Positions 1-9,181 of a stretch of DNA of 64,000 bases are shown in pieces. The position numbers and the translations under genes were made by a program. The first letter of the stretch is position 1, and each line of letters starts with the position of its first letter. Source of the DNA: Stictocephala bisonia (Eukaryota > Arthropoda > Insecta > Hemiptera > Membracidae). The notes under the pieces are model-generated. The model had not been told where the DNA came from. It was given only the letters and a program-made list of their open reading frames with translations, and made no database searches. Where the stretch lies: contig JAQJVL010002142.1 in assembly GCA_035578905.1 (NCBI GenBank), forward strand, positions 1 through 64,000, read 5' to 3'.

Positions 1-225
1 GATTATTCAGACCCCTTACAATATTCCGAACGCTAGCTTCACTTGTGACATGAACAATTGCATAGTACCTGTAAACAAAGCAGTAAACTGAGAAGGTGTA
101 ATATTGTAATTAAACTAAACTATAGTGAACTTTCACAGTCCAGAGTACCTGATAGCTGACTGTGTGCGAGTGCCAACCTTTCTGCTCAATCTGCTGAACG
201 TAAGATATGTTAACAGCTAAATTCT

Positions 226-453
226 TTGACAAATATTAAGGAAAATAGCTGCTCACTTAAAATTTTGCAAATCTGTAATTATGTTTTTTCAGCAATGCAC
301 ACCATTAAGAAAATAGAAAAAGTTTCTTCCATTAAACTCTTGTTGATCAAAGCCCTCATTTTTCCTCATTTGAACTATTGCAATACAGACATCAATGACA
401 TTGCTTCAAGTTTAAATACAAAACTACCGCATTGCTACTTGTTTGAACTTTAG
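226..453 (+). pseudogene. Degenerate non-LTR reverse transcriptase fragment
   Basis: A 75-codon open stretch resembles the region after the RT catalytic core of Jockey/CR1-type non-LTR elements. It reads NYVFSAMHTIKKIEK and then LIFPHLNYCNTDINDIA. The same order (CNRVFAAIHTLKRF, then FTHFNYCDTVINDM) occurs in the minus-strand element at 29.6-31.6 kb, so this is a small relic of a related family. No catalytic motif is included and no element ends are visible. The family assignment rests on similarity inside this window. Bases 454-837 show nothing recognisable. Confidence 0.5.
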
Positions 454-850
454 AGACGACTACATTACACCTTAATATTTTACCCTTATTATGCCATGAG
501 TGCATATACTTAACGCTGTAAGCGCATATAAGCGTAATAATTACAAAAATAATATTTTCTAAATAATGTTTATAATTTAACCCGTCAGTGCGTTTGGGTT
601 ATGTGTGGTGGCTCATGAGAAATGCGTTGTGCGATTTGTGACCTTTTGTTGGCCTGTCAGTCACTACAAGACTGGTTTTTGTCTGGCAGTGTACATTTCC
701 GATGCGCCGCCCAACTCCACAAGCGCATGTATGCGCAGCTACTATCGAACCAAGCGGTTGTTATTGTCTGCTGCCTTACCACTTTGAAACTGTGTATTTA
801 GTCGTTTTGTTCATTACTTTATTTTAATATATGTTACTTATTTATTAGTT

Positions 851-1218
851 TTAGTATATTAAGAGAGATAGGACATCAGCAAACTTACCTTAAAAGACAA
901 GTTCACTAACATCAGAGTAGTAGTCACAAACACAAAATACACAAAAGCTCACAAATTTTCAACACCACTGGCATTTTCTTCAGGTGAGTAGAGGGAGAGA
1001 GAGAGAGACACTGAAATGACTTCCACTATTGCTGGGTAGGTGGCTGTGGTGGGGGGGTGTACATCCATAGAGCAACACTCAGGTGTAGATGCAGTATTTC
1101 AGTTAGTATATATATATAAAAATATAAATGAAGTTTGCTGATGGGGAAGGGGTTGAAGGGAAGTGGTCTATCTTATGTTCAGATTAGGTGGGTCACGGGA
1201 TTTTGTTATCCATTGGTG
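851..1218 (-). repeat. Penelope terminal repeat (pLTR), left copy
   Basis: This is the 368-bp segment present three times in the array. It includes a GA-rich run, a G-run (GGGGGGGT near 1052), a TA-rich tract near 1110 and the last codons of the ORF. A hammerhead-like core lies at 948-988 on the minus strand. It is the 3' terminal repeat of copy 1. Confidence 0.8.
948..988 (-). ncRNA. Hammerhead-ribozyme-like core in Penelope terminal repeat (copies also at 4192-4232 and 7436-7476)
   Basis: On the minus strand the order is CTCAC, CTGAAGA, a 16-nt arm, GAA, AATT, T, GTGAG. CTCAC pairs with GTGAG as stem I. CTGAAGA matches CUGANGA and GAA matches the second half of the core. AATT is a self-complementary short stem III as in dimer-type hammerheads, with H17 = U. 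Stem II can form from AA/UU, U-G, G-U and two C-G pairs around an AGU loop with one bulged A. Penelope terminal repeats of other animals are known to encode hammerheads. The folding was done by eye; activity is inferred. Confidence 0.5.
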
Positions 1219-4017
1219 TGCTAATTCCATCCTTCGGAGTTGGGAACTATTGGCATGGGAAGGAAGGGATCTGATTACCTTAGTGGTGTAACACTGATCA
1301 AAATTTTGATTATGGAGAAGAGTATGGGCAGAGACAGGTTTTTCAGGATTTTGGACTTTGCAATCATGTCTATGGCCATTCATGCGTTTACGAAGGGTTT
1401 CACTGGTAAGGCCAATATATTGGGCAGGACAGTGCTGGCACTGGAGTTGATAAATTAGATTGGTGGAATCACAGGAGTGGTTTCCAGGTATCTTGTAGGT
1501 TAAGGAGGTAGTGGAGCTGGTAAAAGATGTGGCTGAGAGATGAATAGGGCAGGTTTTGCAAGATTTCTTGTTACAAGGATTGGAACCGGGTGGTTGCTGG
1601 TCTTTAGGACAGGTCAGGATGTTGGGATCAGGTAACTTAGGATGGACCAGGATCTGGCGGAGGTTTTTGTTTTGTCTGAAAGTTACAGTAGGAGGTTTTT
1701 CAAGGAGATCTTTGGTGTGGGGGGAAGCTTTTAAGATGTTGAAGCCATCTTTCAGGATTTTGTTGAGTTTTTGTAGGCCATGGTGGTAATTAGTGATAAG
1801 GGGTAAGCATTGGGAACTGCTTCTGGTTTGGGGTTGGTTTTGGGACTGGGCTAAACGGATTTGGTTTTTAACAAGGTTGGTAGGGTAACCTCTCTTTTGG
1901 AAAGCACTGACAAGTTGGTTGTTGTATTGATTTAGGTTTCTGGGAGAGGAAATGATACGTTTGGCACGGGTGGCTAGGCTATAGGGTAGGGAGCGTTTAG
2001 TGTTGTTGGGGTGACAGCTGGTATAGTGAAGGTATTGTTGTTTATTGGTAGGTTTGATGTGAATATCAGTTTGAAGGACACCGTCCTCCAATCCAATTTC
2101 AACATCAAGGAAGACTATGCGTTCAGAAGAGGATTGCCAGGTGAAATTCAGTGATGAAAAGTTTTGTAGGCTTTGAAGGAAGGTTTCAAGATTGTTTTCG
2201 GAGTCAGTCCAGATCATGAAAATATCATCGATGAAACGGAGCCAGCAGAGGGGTTGGACGGGTTGTTTTTGAAGGAAAGTCTTCTCCAATTTCCCCATGA
2301 ACAGGTTGGCATAGGAAGGGGCCATGCGGGTACCCATAGCGGTACCCTTGATCTGGAGGTAGTTAATGCCAGAACTTTGGAAGTGGTTTTTTTCAAGGAT
2401 GAATTGAGTCAGCTGAACTAGGAAGGAAGTGCTAGGCTTGGTGTTTGGAGGGCGTGTATTGAGGAAATACTCAATAGCAGCTAAGCCATGAGCGTGGGGT
2501 ATATTGGTGTACAGTGAAGTAGCATCAATGGTAACCAGTTTGGTGTTAAGGGGTAGAGGTTGGGGAAGATTGGAGAGGAGACTAAGGAAATGATTGGTGT
2601 CCTGGACGTGGGAAGGAAGTTGTCGTACTAGAGGTTGGAGTTTATCATCGACAAAGGCAGAGATGCGTTCGGTAACAGAATTATAGCTGGCCACAATAGG
2701 CCTACCAGGGGGAGGGATGGTGCCTTTATGGATTTTGGGTAGGATATAAAACTGGGGTGGAGTAGGCTGTTCATTGATAAGCAGGATTTGGCTGGCGGTG
2801 GTTAGGTTTTGGTGTTTAGCATGATGAAGGAGGAGATTTTTCAGTTCTTGGTTGTGTTTTTCAGTTGGGTCGAAGTCAAGTTTTTTGTAGGTGCTGGAAT
2901 CGGACAACTGGAGGTTAATTTCATTGATATAATCGGATTTGTTAAGAATAACAGTGGTGGAACCTTTATCGGCAGGAAGGATCATAATGTTGTCATTGGA
3001 TTTTAGGGACTTTATGGCTCCGCGTTCAGCGATGGTAAGGTTCTGATCTTTAGGTAGTTGGGAGAAGAACTGAGGATCTGACACTTTTTGGAGGATGAAG
3101 TTAAGGTAAAGTTCAATAGGATGGTCAGGAGGTAGTGGTGGTGGGTCAAAGCTGGAAGGAGGTTTGAAGCGCGCTAGGCAGGTTTCAGGCAGGTTCGTAG
3201 GATTAGGGTTGAAGGTGTTGTTCTCAAAAAACATCTTCAACTTCAGGTTGCGGCCAAAGGAAATGACATCAGAGACTAAGGAGAACTGGTCTAGGTGAGA
3301 AGTAGGAGTGAAAGTAAGGCCTTTGGACAAAATGCTCAATTCAGGTTCGGAGAGGGTGTGGTTTGATAGGTTATACACGGAATGGTTGGAAGGATTGACT
3401 GTTTCCGTGGGTTTGACACTTGCGGGGGATGGGTTGGTACACAGTTTTTTGGGAAGAACAGGGAGTTGGCCAATGGGTGTGGGTATATTAAGAAGGTCAG
3501 CTAGGTTAGGTTTTGGGCCTATAAGAGGATAGGTGGATTCAAGGTTAGGCCTAATTTGAAGGAATCCAACTGTTTGGAGGGTTTGTAAGTAGAGTTTGGA
3601 AAGTTTTTTTAGTTTGGTTTGGTTGAGTTTGGTTAGCAGGTTGTTGGCAGTGGTAATAGTATTGGTAAGTTCATTGATAAGATGGGGATTGGTGGATATG
3701 ATCAGTTCATAGCAGGCAAGTAGGCTAGTAACAGTTTTATTGTGTTCTTCTTTGTACAGATTAAGGATGGTTTTAAGGATATGAAGGGAGTGACCATTAG
3801 ATATTTCCAGGATTTTGTTGTGCATGTAGAAAGGCATAGCAGATATGGCAGGTTTAGAGGTTAGGCCTAGGGGGACAATTTCTAGGGCCAAACAATTAGA
3901 AAGAAAGGAAATATGGCTGGATAATTTGGCTAGATGGAAGGAGTGGTTTTTGAATTGTTTAAGCCAGCACTTAGGAAGATTCATGATGGAAGAGGACAGG
4001 AAGGCAGAATACAACAC
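1168..4017 (-). CDS. Penelope-like reverse transcriptase with GIY-YIG endonuclease (copy 1)
   Basis: The 949-residue protein reverse-transcribes the element RNA at a nicked chromosomal site. The long N-terminal part has no assigned domain. The RT core follows, with motif A VTIDATSLYTNIP (Asp498), motif B GTAMGTRMAPSYANL and the catalytic pair in FIDDIF (Asp597-Asp598). A Cys-rich linker (CNKKSCKTCPIH) precedes a C-terminal GIY-YIG nuclease with LIYQLQC (Tyr856), QYIG (Tyr867) and the basic helix LRKRMNGHRH. Length and order match Penelope-clade proteins. The ORF is uninterrupted and identical to copy 2. The first Met of the open frame was taken as the start. Expression probably starts in the terminal repeat to its right (4095-4462). 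Confidence 0.93.
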   Translation of the reverse strand: MLYSAFLSSSIMNLPKCWLKQFKNHSFHLAKLSSHISFLSNCLALEIVPLGLTSKPAISAMPFYMHNKILEISNGHSLHILKTILNLYKEEHNKTVTSLLACYELIISTNPHLINELTNTITTANNLLTKLNQTKLKKLSKLYLQTLQTVGFLQIRPNLESTYPLIGPKPNLADLLNIPTPIGQLPVLPKKLCTNPSPASVKPTETVNPSNHSVYNLSNHTLSEPELSILSKGLTFTPTSHLDQFSLVSDVISFGRNLKLKMFFENNTFNPNPTNLPETCLARFKPPSSFDPPPLPPDHPIELYLNFILQKVSDPQFFSQLPKDQNLTIAERGAIKSLKSNDNIMILPADKGSTTVILNKSDYINEINLQLSDSSTYKKLDFDPTEKHNQELKNLLLHHAKHQNLTTASQILLINEQPTPPQFYILPKIHKGTIPPPGRPIVASYNSVTERISAFVDDKLQPLVRQLPSHVQDTNHFLSLLSNLPQPLPLNTKLVTIDATSLYTNIPHAHGLAAIEYFLNTRPPNTKPSTSFLVQLTQFILEKNHFQSSGINYLQIKGTAMGTRMAPSYANLFMGKLEKTFLQKQPVQPLCWLRFIDDIFMIWTDSENNLETFLQSLQNFSSLNFTWQSSSERIVFLDVEIGLEDGVLQTDIHIKPTNKQQYLHYTSCHPNNTKRSLPYSLATRAKRIISSPRNLNQYNNQLVSAFQKRGYPTNLVKNQIRLAQSQNQPQTRSSSQCLPLITNYHHGLQKLNKILKDGFNILKASPHTKDLLEKPPTVTFRQNKNLRQILVHPKLPDPNILTCPKDQQPPGSNPCNKKSCKTCPIHLSATSFTSSTTSLTYKIPGNHSCDSTNLIYQLQCQHCPAQYIGLTSETLRKRMNGHRHDCKVQNPEKPVSAHTLLHNQNFDQCYTTKVIRSLPSHANSSQLRRMELAHQWITKSRDPPNLNIR

Positions 4018-4094
4018 AAATGGAAAACAAGAAGAGTAAAAGGGAAAAATGACTTTACAATTTTAGGTTAGGTTAAAGGGCACTAGGCCAGGAA

Positions 4095-4462
4095 TTAGTA
4101 TATTAAGAGAGATAGGACATCAGCAAACTTACCTTAAAAGACAAGTTCACTAACATCAGAGTAGTAGTCACAAACACAAAATACACAAAAGCTCACAAAT
4201 TTTCAACACCACTGGCATTTTCTTCAGGTGAGTAGAGGGAGAGAGAGAGAGACACTGAAATGACTTCCACTATTGCTGGGTAGGTGGCTGTGGTGGGGGG
4301 GTGTACATCCATAGAGCAACACTCAGGTGTAGATGCAGTATTTCAGTTAGTATATATATATAAAAATATAAATGAAGTTTGCTGATGGGGAAGGGGTTGA
4401 AGGGAAGTGGTCTATCTTATGTTCAGATTAGGTGGGTCACGGGATTTTGTTATCCATTGGTG
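4095..4462 (-). repeat. Penelope terminal repeat (pLTR), middle copy
   Basis: This is the same 368 bp as 851-1218 and 7339-7706. It serves both as the 3' repeat of copy 2 and the 5' repeat of copy 1, as expected for a tandem dimer sharing one repeat. Confidence 0.8.
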
Positions 4463-7261
4463 TGCTAATTCCATCCTTCGGAGTTGGGAACTATTGGCAT
4501 GGGAAGGAAGGGATCTGATTACCTTAGTGGTGTAACACTGATCAAAATTTTGATTATGGAGAAGAGTATGGGCAGAGACAGGTTTTTCAGGATTTTGGAC
4601 TTTGCAATCATGTCTATGGCCATTCATGCGTTTACGAAGGGTTTCACTGGTAAGGCCAATATATTGGGCAGGACAGTGCTGGCACTGGAGTTGATAAATT
4701 AGATTGGTGGAATCACAGGAGTGGTTTCCAGGTATCTTGTAGGTTAAGGAGGTAGTGGAGCTGGTAAAAGATGTGGCTGAGAGATGAATAGGGCAGGTTT
4801 TGCAAGATTTCTTGTTACAAGGATTGGAACCGGGTGGTTGCTGGTCTTTAGGACAGGTCAGGATGTTGGGATCAGGTAACTTAGGATGGACCAGGATCTG
4901 GCGGAGGTTTTTGTTTTGTCTGAAAGTTACAGTAGGAGGTTTTTCAAGGAGATCTTTGGTGTGGGGGGAAGCTTTTAAGATGTTGAAGCCATCTTTCAGG
5001 ATTTTGTTGAGTTTTTGTAGGCCATGGTGGTAATTAGTGATAAGGGGTAAGCATTGGGAACTGCTTCTGGTTTGGGGTTGGTTTTGGGACTGGGCTAAAC
5101 GGATTTGGTTTTTAACAAGGTTGGTAGGGTAACCTCTCTTTTGGAAAGCACTGACAAGTTGGTTGTTGTATTGATTTAGGTTTCTGGGAGAGGAAATGAT
5201 ACGTTTGGCACGGGTGGCTAGGCTATAGGGTAGGGAGCGTTTAGTGTTGTTGGGGTGACAGCTGGTATAGTGAAGGTATTGTTGTTTATTGGTAGGTTTG
5301 ATGTGAATATCAGTTTGAAGGACACCGTCCTCCAATCCAATTTCAACATCAAGGAAGACTATGCGTTCAGAAGAGGATTGCCAGGTGAAATTCAGTGATG
5401 AAAAGTTTTGTAGGCTTTGAAGGAAGGTTTCAAGATTGTTTTCGGAGTCAGTCCAGATCATGAAAATATCATCGATGAAACGGAGCCAGCAGAGGGGTTG
5501 GACGGGTTGTTTTTGAAGGAAAGTCTTCTCCAATTTCCCCATGAACAGGTTGGCATAGGAAGGGGCCATGCGGGTACCCATAGCGGTACCCTTGATCTGG
5601 AGGTAGTTAATGCCAGAACTTTGGAAGTGGTTTTTTTCAAGGATGAATTGAGTCAGCTGAACTAGGAAGGAAGTGCTAGGCTTGGTGTTTGGAGGGCGTG
5701 TATTGAGGAAATACTCAATAGCAGCTAAGCCATGAGCGTGGGGTATATTGGTGTACAGTGAAGTAGCATCAATGGTAACCAGTTTGGTGTTAAGGGGTAG
5801 AGGTTGGGGAAGATTGGAGAGGAGACTAAGGAAATGATTGGTGTCCTGGACGTGGGAAGGAAGTTGTCGTACTAGAGGTTGGAGTTTATCATCGACAAAG
5901 GCAGAGATGCGTTCGGTAACAGAATTATAGCTGGCCACAATAGGCCTACCAGGGGGAGGGATGGTGCCTTTATGGATTTTGGGTAGGATATAAAACTGGG
6001 GTGGAGTAGGCTGTTCATTGATAAGCAGGATTTGGCTGGCGGTGGTTAGGTTTTGGTGTTTAGCATGATGAAGGAGGAGATTTTTCAGTTCTTGGTTGTG
6101 TTTTTCAGTTGGGTCGAAGTCAAGTTTTTTGTAGGTGCTGGAATCGGACAACTGGAGGTTAATTTCATTGATATAATCGGATTTGTTAAGAATAACAGTG
6201 GTGGAACCTTTATCGGCAGGAAGGATCATAATGTTGTCATTGGATTTTAGGGACTTTATGGCTCCGCGTTCAGCGATGGTAAGGTTCTGATCTTTAGGTA
6301 GTTGGGAGAAGAACTGAGGATCTGACACTTTTTGGAGGATGAAGTTAAGGTAAAGTTCAATAGGATGGTCAGGAGGTAGTGGTGGTGGGTCAAAGCTGGA
6401 AGGAGGTTTGAAGCGCGCTAGGCAGGTTTCAGGCAGGTTCGTAGGATTAGGGTTGAAGGTGTTGTTCTCAAAAAACATCTTCAACTTCAGGTTGCGGCCA
6501 AAGGAAATGACATCAGAGACTAAGGAGAACTGGTCTAGGTGAGAAGTAGGAGTGAAAGTAAGGCCTTTGGACAAAATGCTCAATTCAGGTTCGGAGAGGG
6601 TGTGGTTTGATAGGTTATACACGGAATGGTTGGAAGGATTGACTGTTTCCGTGGGTTTGACACTTGCGGGGGATGGGTTGGTACACAGTTTTTTGGGAAG
6701 AACAGGGAGTTGGCCAATGGGTGTGGGTATATTAAGAAGGTCAGCTAGGTTAGGTTTTGGGCCTATAAGAGGATAGGTGGATTCAAGGTTAGGCCTAATT
6801 TGAAGGAATCCAACTGTTTGGAGGGTTTGTAAGTAGAGTTTGGAAAGTTTTTTTAGTTTGGTTTGGTTGAGTTTGGTTAGCAGGTTGTTGGCAGTGGTAA
6901 TAGTATTGGTAAGTTCATTGATAAGATGGGGATTGGTGGATATGATCAGTTCATAGCAGGCAAGTAGGCTAGTAACAGTTTTATTGTGTTCTTCTTTGTA
7001 CAGATTAAGGATGGTTTTAAGGATATGAAGGGAGTGACCATTAGATATTTCCAGGATTTTGTTGTGCATGTAGAAAGGCATAGCAGATATGGCAGGTTTA
7101 GAGGTTAGGCCTAGGGGGACAATTTCTAGGGCCAAACAATTAGAAAGAAAGGAAATATGGCTGGATAATTTGGCTAGATGGAAGGAGTGGTTTTTGAATT
7201 GTTTAAGCCAGCACTTAGGAAGATTCATGATGGAAGAGGACAGGAAGGCAGAATACAACAC
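4412..7261 (-). CDS. Penelope-like reverse transcriptase with GIY-YIG endonuclease (copy 2)
   Basis: This is a second intact 949-residue ORF, offset by exactly 3244 bp and with the same translation as copy 1. It carries RT motifs A, B and FIDDIF and the C-terminal GIY-YIG endonuclease. The 3' part of the ORF overlaps the terminal repeat, so the last codons of the protein recur in the partial copy at 7339-7706. This copy has a complete terminal repeat on both sides (4095-4462 and 7339-7706) and could therefore be the source unit of the array. No stop, frameshift or missing catalytic residue is seen. Confidence 0.93.
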   Translation of the reverse strand: MLYSAFLSSSIMNLPKCWLKQFKNHSFHLAKLSSHISFLSNCLALEIVPLGLTSKPAISAMPFYMHNKILEISNGHSLHILKTILNLYKEEHNKTVTSLLACYELIISTNPHLINELTNTITTANNLLTKLNQTKLKKLSKLYLQTLQTVGFLQIRPNLESTYPLIGPKPNLADLLNIPTPIGQLPVLPKKLCTNPSPASVKPTETVNPSNHSVYNLSNHTLSEPELSILSKGLTFTPTSHLDQFSLVSDVISFGRNLKLKMFFENNTFNPNPTNLPETCLARFKPPSSFDPPPLPPDHPIELYLNFILQKVSDPQFFSQLPKDQNLTIAERGAIKSLKSNDNIMILPADKGSTTVILNKSDYINEINLQLSDSSTYKKLDFDPTEKHNQELKNLLLHHAKHQNLTTASQILLINEQPTPPQFYILPKIHKGTIPPPGRPIVASYNSVTERISAFVDDKLQPLVRQLPSHVQDTNHFLSLLSNLPQPLPLNTKLVTIDATSLYTNIPHAHGLAAIEYFLNTRPPNTKPSTSFLVQLTQFILEKNHFQSSGINYLQIKGTAMGTRMAPSYANLFMGKLEKTFLQKQPVQPLCWLRFIDDIFMIWTDSENNLETFLQSLQNFSSLNFTWQSSSERIVFLDVEIGLEDGVLQTDIHIKPTNKQQYLHYTSCHPNNTKRSLPYSLATRAKRIISSPRNLNQYNNQLVSAFQKRGYPTNLVKNQIRLAQSQNQPQTRSSSQCLPLITNYHHGLQKLNKILKDGFNILKASPHTKDLLEKPPTVTFRQNKNLRQILVHPKLPDPNILTCPKDQQPPGSNPCNKKSCKTCPIHLSATSFTSSTTSLTYKIPGNHSCDSTNLIYQLQCQHCPAQYIGLTSETLRKRMNGHRHDCKVQNPEKPVSAHTLLHNQNFDQCYTTKVIRSLPSHANSSQLRRMELAHQWITKSRDPPNLNIR

Positions 7262-7338
7262 AAATGGAAAACAAGAAGAGTAAAAGGGAAAAATGACTTT
7301 ACAATTTTAGGTTAGGTTAAAGGGCACTAGGCCAGGAA

Positions 7339-7706
7339 TTAGTATATTAAGAGAGATAGGACATCAGCAAACTTACCTTAAAAGACAAGTTCACTAACAT
7401 CAGAGTAGTAGTCACAAACACAAAATACACAAAAGCTCACAAATTTTCAACACCACTGGCATTTTCTTCAGGTGAGTAGAGGGAGAGAGAGAGAGACACT
7501 GAAATGACTTCCACTATTGCTGGGTAGGTGGCTGTGGTGGGGGGGTGTACATCCATAGAGCAACACTCAGGTGTAGATGCAGTATTTCAGTTAGTATATA
7601 TATATAAAAATATAAATGAAGTTTGCTGATGGGGAAGGGGTTGAAGGGAAGTGGTCTATCTTATGTTCAGATTAGGTGGGTCACGGGATTTTGTTATCCA
7701 TTGGTG
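7339..7706 (-). repeat. Penelope terminal repeat (pLTR), right copy
   Basis: This third copy of the 368-bp repeat ends at 7706, inside the codons for the protein's C-terminal end. It forms the 5' end of the array and likely holds the promoter. The similarity to the unit stops abruptly here. Confidence 0.8.
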
Positions 7707-7733
7707 GAGATGAAATCCATTATTTATTAGTTT

Positions 7734-8056
7734 AAATGTCCAATATAAATAATCCGGACAGTTCTGATTTTGCTGATTTCGTGCAAAGTACTAAATACAT
7801 TGTATTCAAGTGCTATATGTATTTACTTATTTTTTATTATATGTGTTATGTGCAAGCCTTAATTACTTTATCAGTTATGTACATGTAAATATACTCAATT
7901 ATACATTTTTTATTAATAGTATAATATTTTGCATTGATTCATATAGTGATCTACGCCTGAGACTTCCTTTCAGGTAAAAAGTTTGCTATTTGCATATTCA
8001 TATATAAGAAAAAAAAGTAAAATAAGCTAATAAAAGTTTCAAAATGTTATCATTCC
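7734..8056. other. AT-rich intergenic stretch
   Basis: No ORF, repeat end or RNA gene was seen in this stretch. It separates the Penelope array from the 3' end of the minus-strand RRM gene. Confidence 0.5.
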
Positions 8057-8062
8057 TTTATT
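8057..8062 (-). promoter_or_regulatory. Candidate poly(A) signal AATAAA of the minus-strand RRM gene
   Basis: AATAAA on the minus strand lies about 75 nt past the stop codon of the proposed last exon (8137). The position fits a 3' end, but such hexamers are common in AT-rich DNA. Confidence 0.4.
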
Positions 8063-8136
8063 TTCCTGTACAGAACAAGAAAAAAAATTAACAACTAAAA
8101 ATTATAATTTTGATTTTTTTTACAATAAATTAGCAC

Positions 8137-8362
8137 TTAATGGAAAATAGGCATTGGATAAAAGTGCGCTTTAATGGTTAAGACTCTCAATCTTGAAGCA
8201 AAATGAACTAAGACTGTACCGAATAACTGTACTACTAAATTCCCTAATTGAATCTGGCAAATTAAAATATTTGTCTGATATCTTCCAATATGCTTAGGAG
8301 AGGTGTACAAGGGAGAATCGTTCGAACAACTCCACCCTCTCCATACATTCACCACCATAGAA
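8137..8362 (-). CDS. Likely last coding exon of the RRM gene
   Basis: A good acceptor (TTTTGCAG) precedes this stretch on the minus strand. Joined in phase to the exon at 10845-10668, which ends with the two bases GA, it reads D-SMVVNVWRGWSCSNDSP and continues about 75 residues to a stop at 8137. Joined in the neighbouring frame it would read FYGGECMERVELFERF and stop at 8294. That peptide looks more protein-like, but it needs a missed small exon or a different upstream phase. A poly(A) signal follows. The product is unknown in either case. The intron upstream carries a mariner, a SINE and a retroelement 3' end. Confidence 0.4.
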
Positions 8363-8399
8363 CTGCAAAAGTCACTTAATCATTTACTGTCTGTCGAGC

Positions 8400-8735
8400 C
8401 TGAAATTCTTAACCTAATTATTTGAAGAAAACAGACAACTGGATTCAGGTTGTGGTGGCCCTGAGGCCTAGTTTGGTGTTGCTGCTACAACATGTACAAA
8501 ATAAATTATTAATTTAGTTTTATTTTCTTTTTGCAATATTCTTATATATTTCTTCATCTCTTTTGTTACCAATAGAATAATTGTTTGATTACAGCACAAA
8601 TTTAGTATATTAATTCTCTTTTAAGTAATTAAGCAACATATTTAAGCTTCCCAGTATGTTTATTTATACTGAATAAGAAAAGGCAATTTTTGCCCTAATT
8701 TAAAATAAATAAAGAAGTTTTTCTATTCTATTCTA
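8400..8735 (+). mobile_element. 3' end of a non-LTR retroelement
   Basis: This AT-rich stretch lacks ORFs and ends in AATAAATAAAG followed by TTCTATTCTATTCT, the short-repeat tail typical of Jockey/CR1-like 3' UTRs. A hairpin GGCAATTTTTGCC-like segment precedes the tail. The 16310-16725 segment ends the same way (TTCTTATTCTTATTCT). The 5' limit is a guess. Confidence 0.45.
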
Positions 8736-8756
8736 AAACCAAGCTCAAAAATCATT

Positions 8757-8991
8757 TTTTTTTTTTTTTAAAGGAGAGGCCGATCTCCTCCTTAACCTTA
8801 CTCTGACCATTCCCCATAGACCATTGATCTGTGCGAGGAACTTATTCAGTCAGAGTAAGGGGGCGAACCTGTACAGTACAAGGTGAATATTACTGATAAA
8901 TCTTTTCAGTCTAGGCCGGATTCGAACCAGCGCTATCTCTAACCCAAGCTCAAAGTCCTGACGCCTTAGACCACTCGGCCATCGGCTCGCC
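8757..8991 (-). mobile_element. tRNA-derived SINE with poly(A) tail
   Basis: On the minus strand the head reads like a Leu/Ser-type tRNA. It has an A-box-like segment TGGCCGAGTGGTCTAAGGC and a B box GGTTCGAATCC about 50 nt later. A body of about 130 nt without tRNA features follows, then an A-run (T-run on the plus strand, 8757-8771). The region is transcribed by RNA polymerase III in active families. A clear target duplication was not found. It sits in the last intron of the RRM gene, in the same orientation as that gene. Confidence 0.75.
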
Positions 8992-9181
8992 CAAAATTAC
9001 ACATCTGTTATTGCTGGGCTAGTAATTTTACTAAGTACTGCTATACCAAGTTACTGTTAATTTTTAGAAAAATTTTTAATAACTCGGTCAATAATGGTAT
9101 TGGCATGATTATTCCTTTGTTATGACTGAAAAGACAGCTGTTTGAACATTGTTTAATGCCAGTGGACTTTCTTACTAACTA

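Larger units (their letters stand above)
838..7733 (-). mobile_element. Tandem Penelope-like element array with 14-bp flanking direct repeat
   Basis: A unit of 3244 bp is repeated head to tail, starting at 851, 4095 and 7339. The third copy stops at 7706. Read on the minus strand this is a terminal repeat (7706-7339), a full unit, then another full unit, so three copies of a 368-bp terminal repeat alternate with two ORF bodies. This is the pLTR-ORF-pLTR plan of Penelope-like elements. A 14-bp direct repeat, TTATTTATTAGTTT, flanks the array at 838-851 and 7720-7733 and is probably the target duplication. Thirteen bases (7707-7719) between the last repeat and the duplication are not in the other copies; short non-repeated tails are known at Penelope ends. 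The copies look identical, so the array is recent, homogenised or an assembly duplication. Confidence 0.85.

Noticed and set aside
8900..8991. Functional tRNA-Leu/Ser gene
   Set aside because: The acceptor stem does not close and the sequence continues into a SINE body with an A-run.
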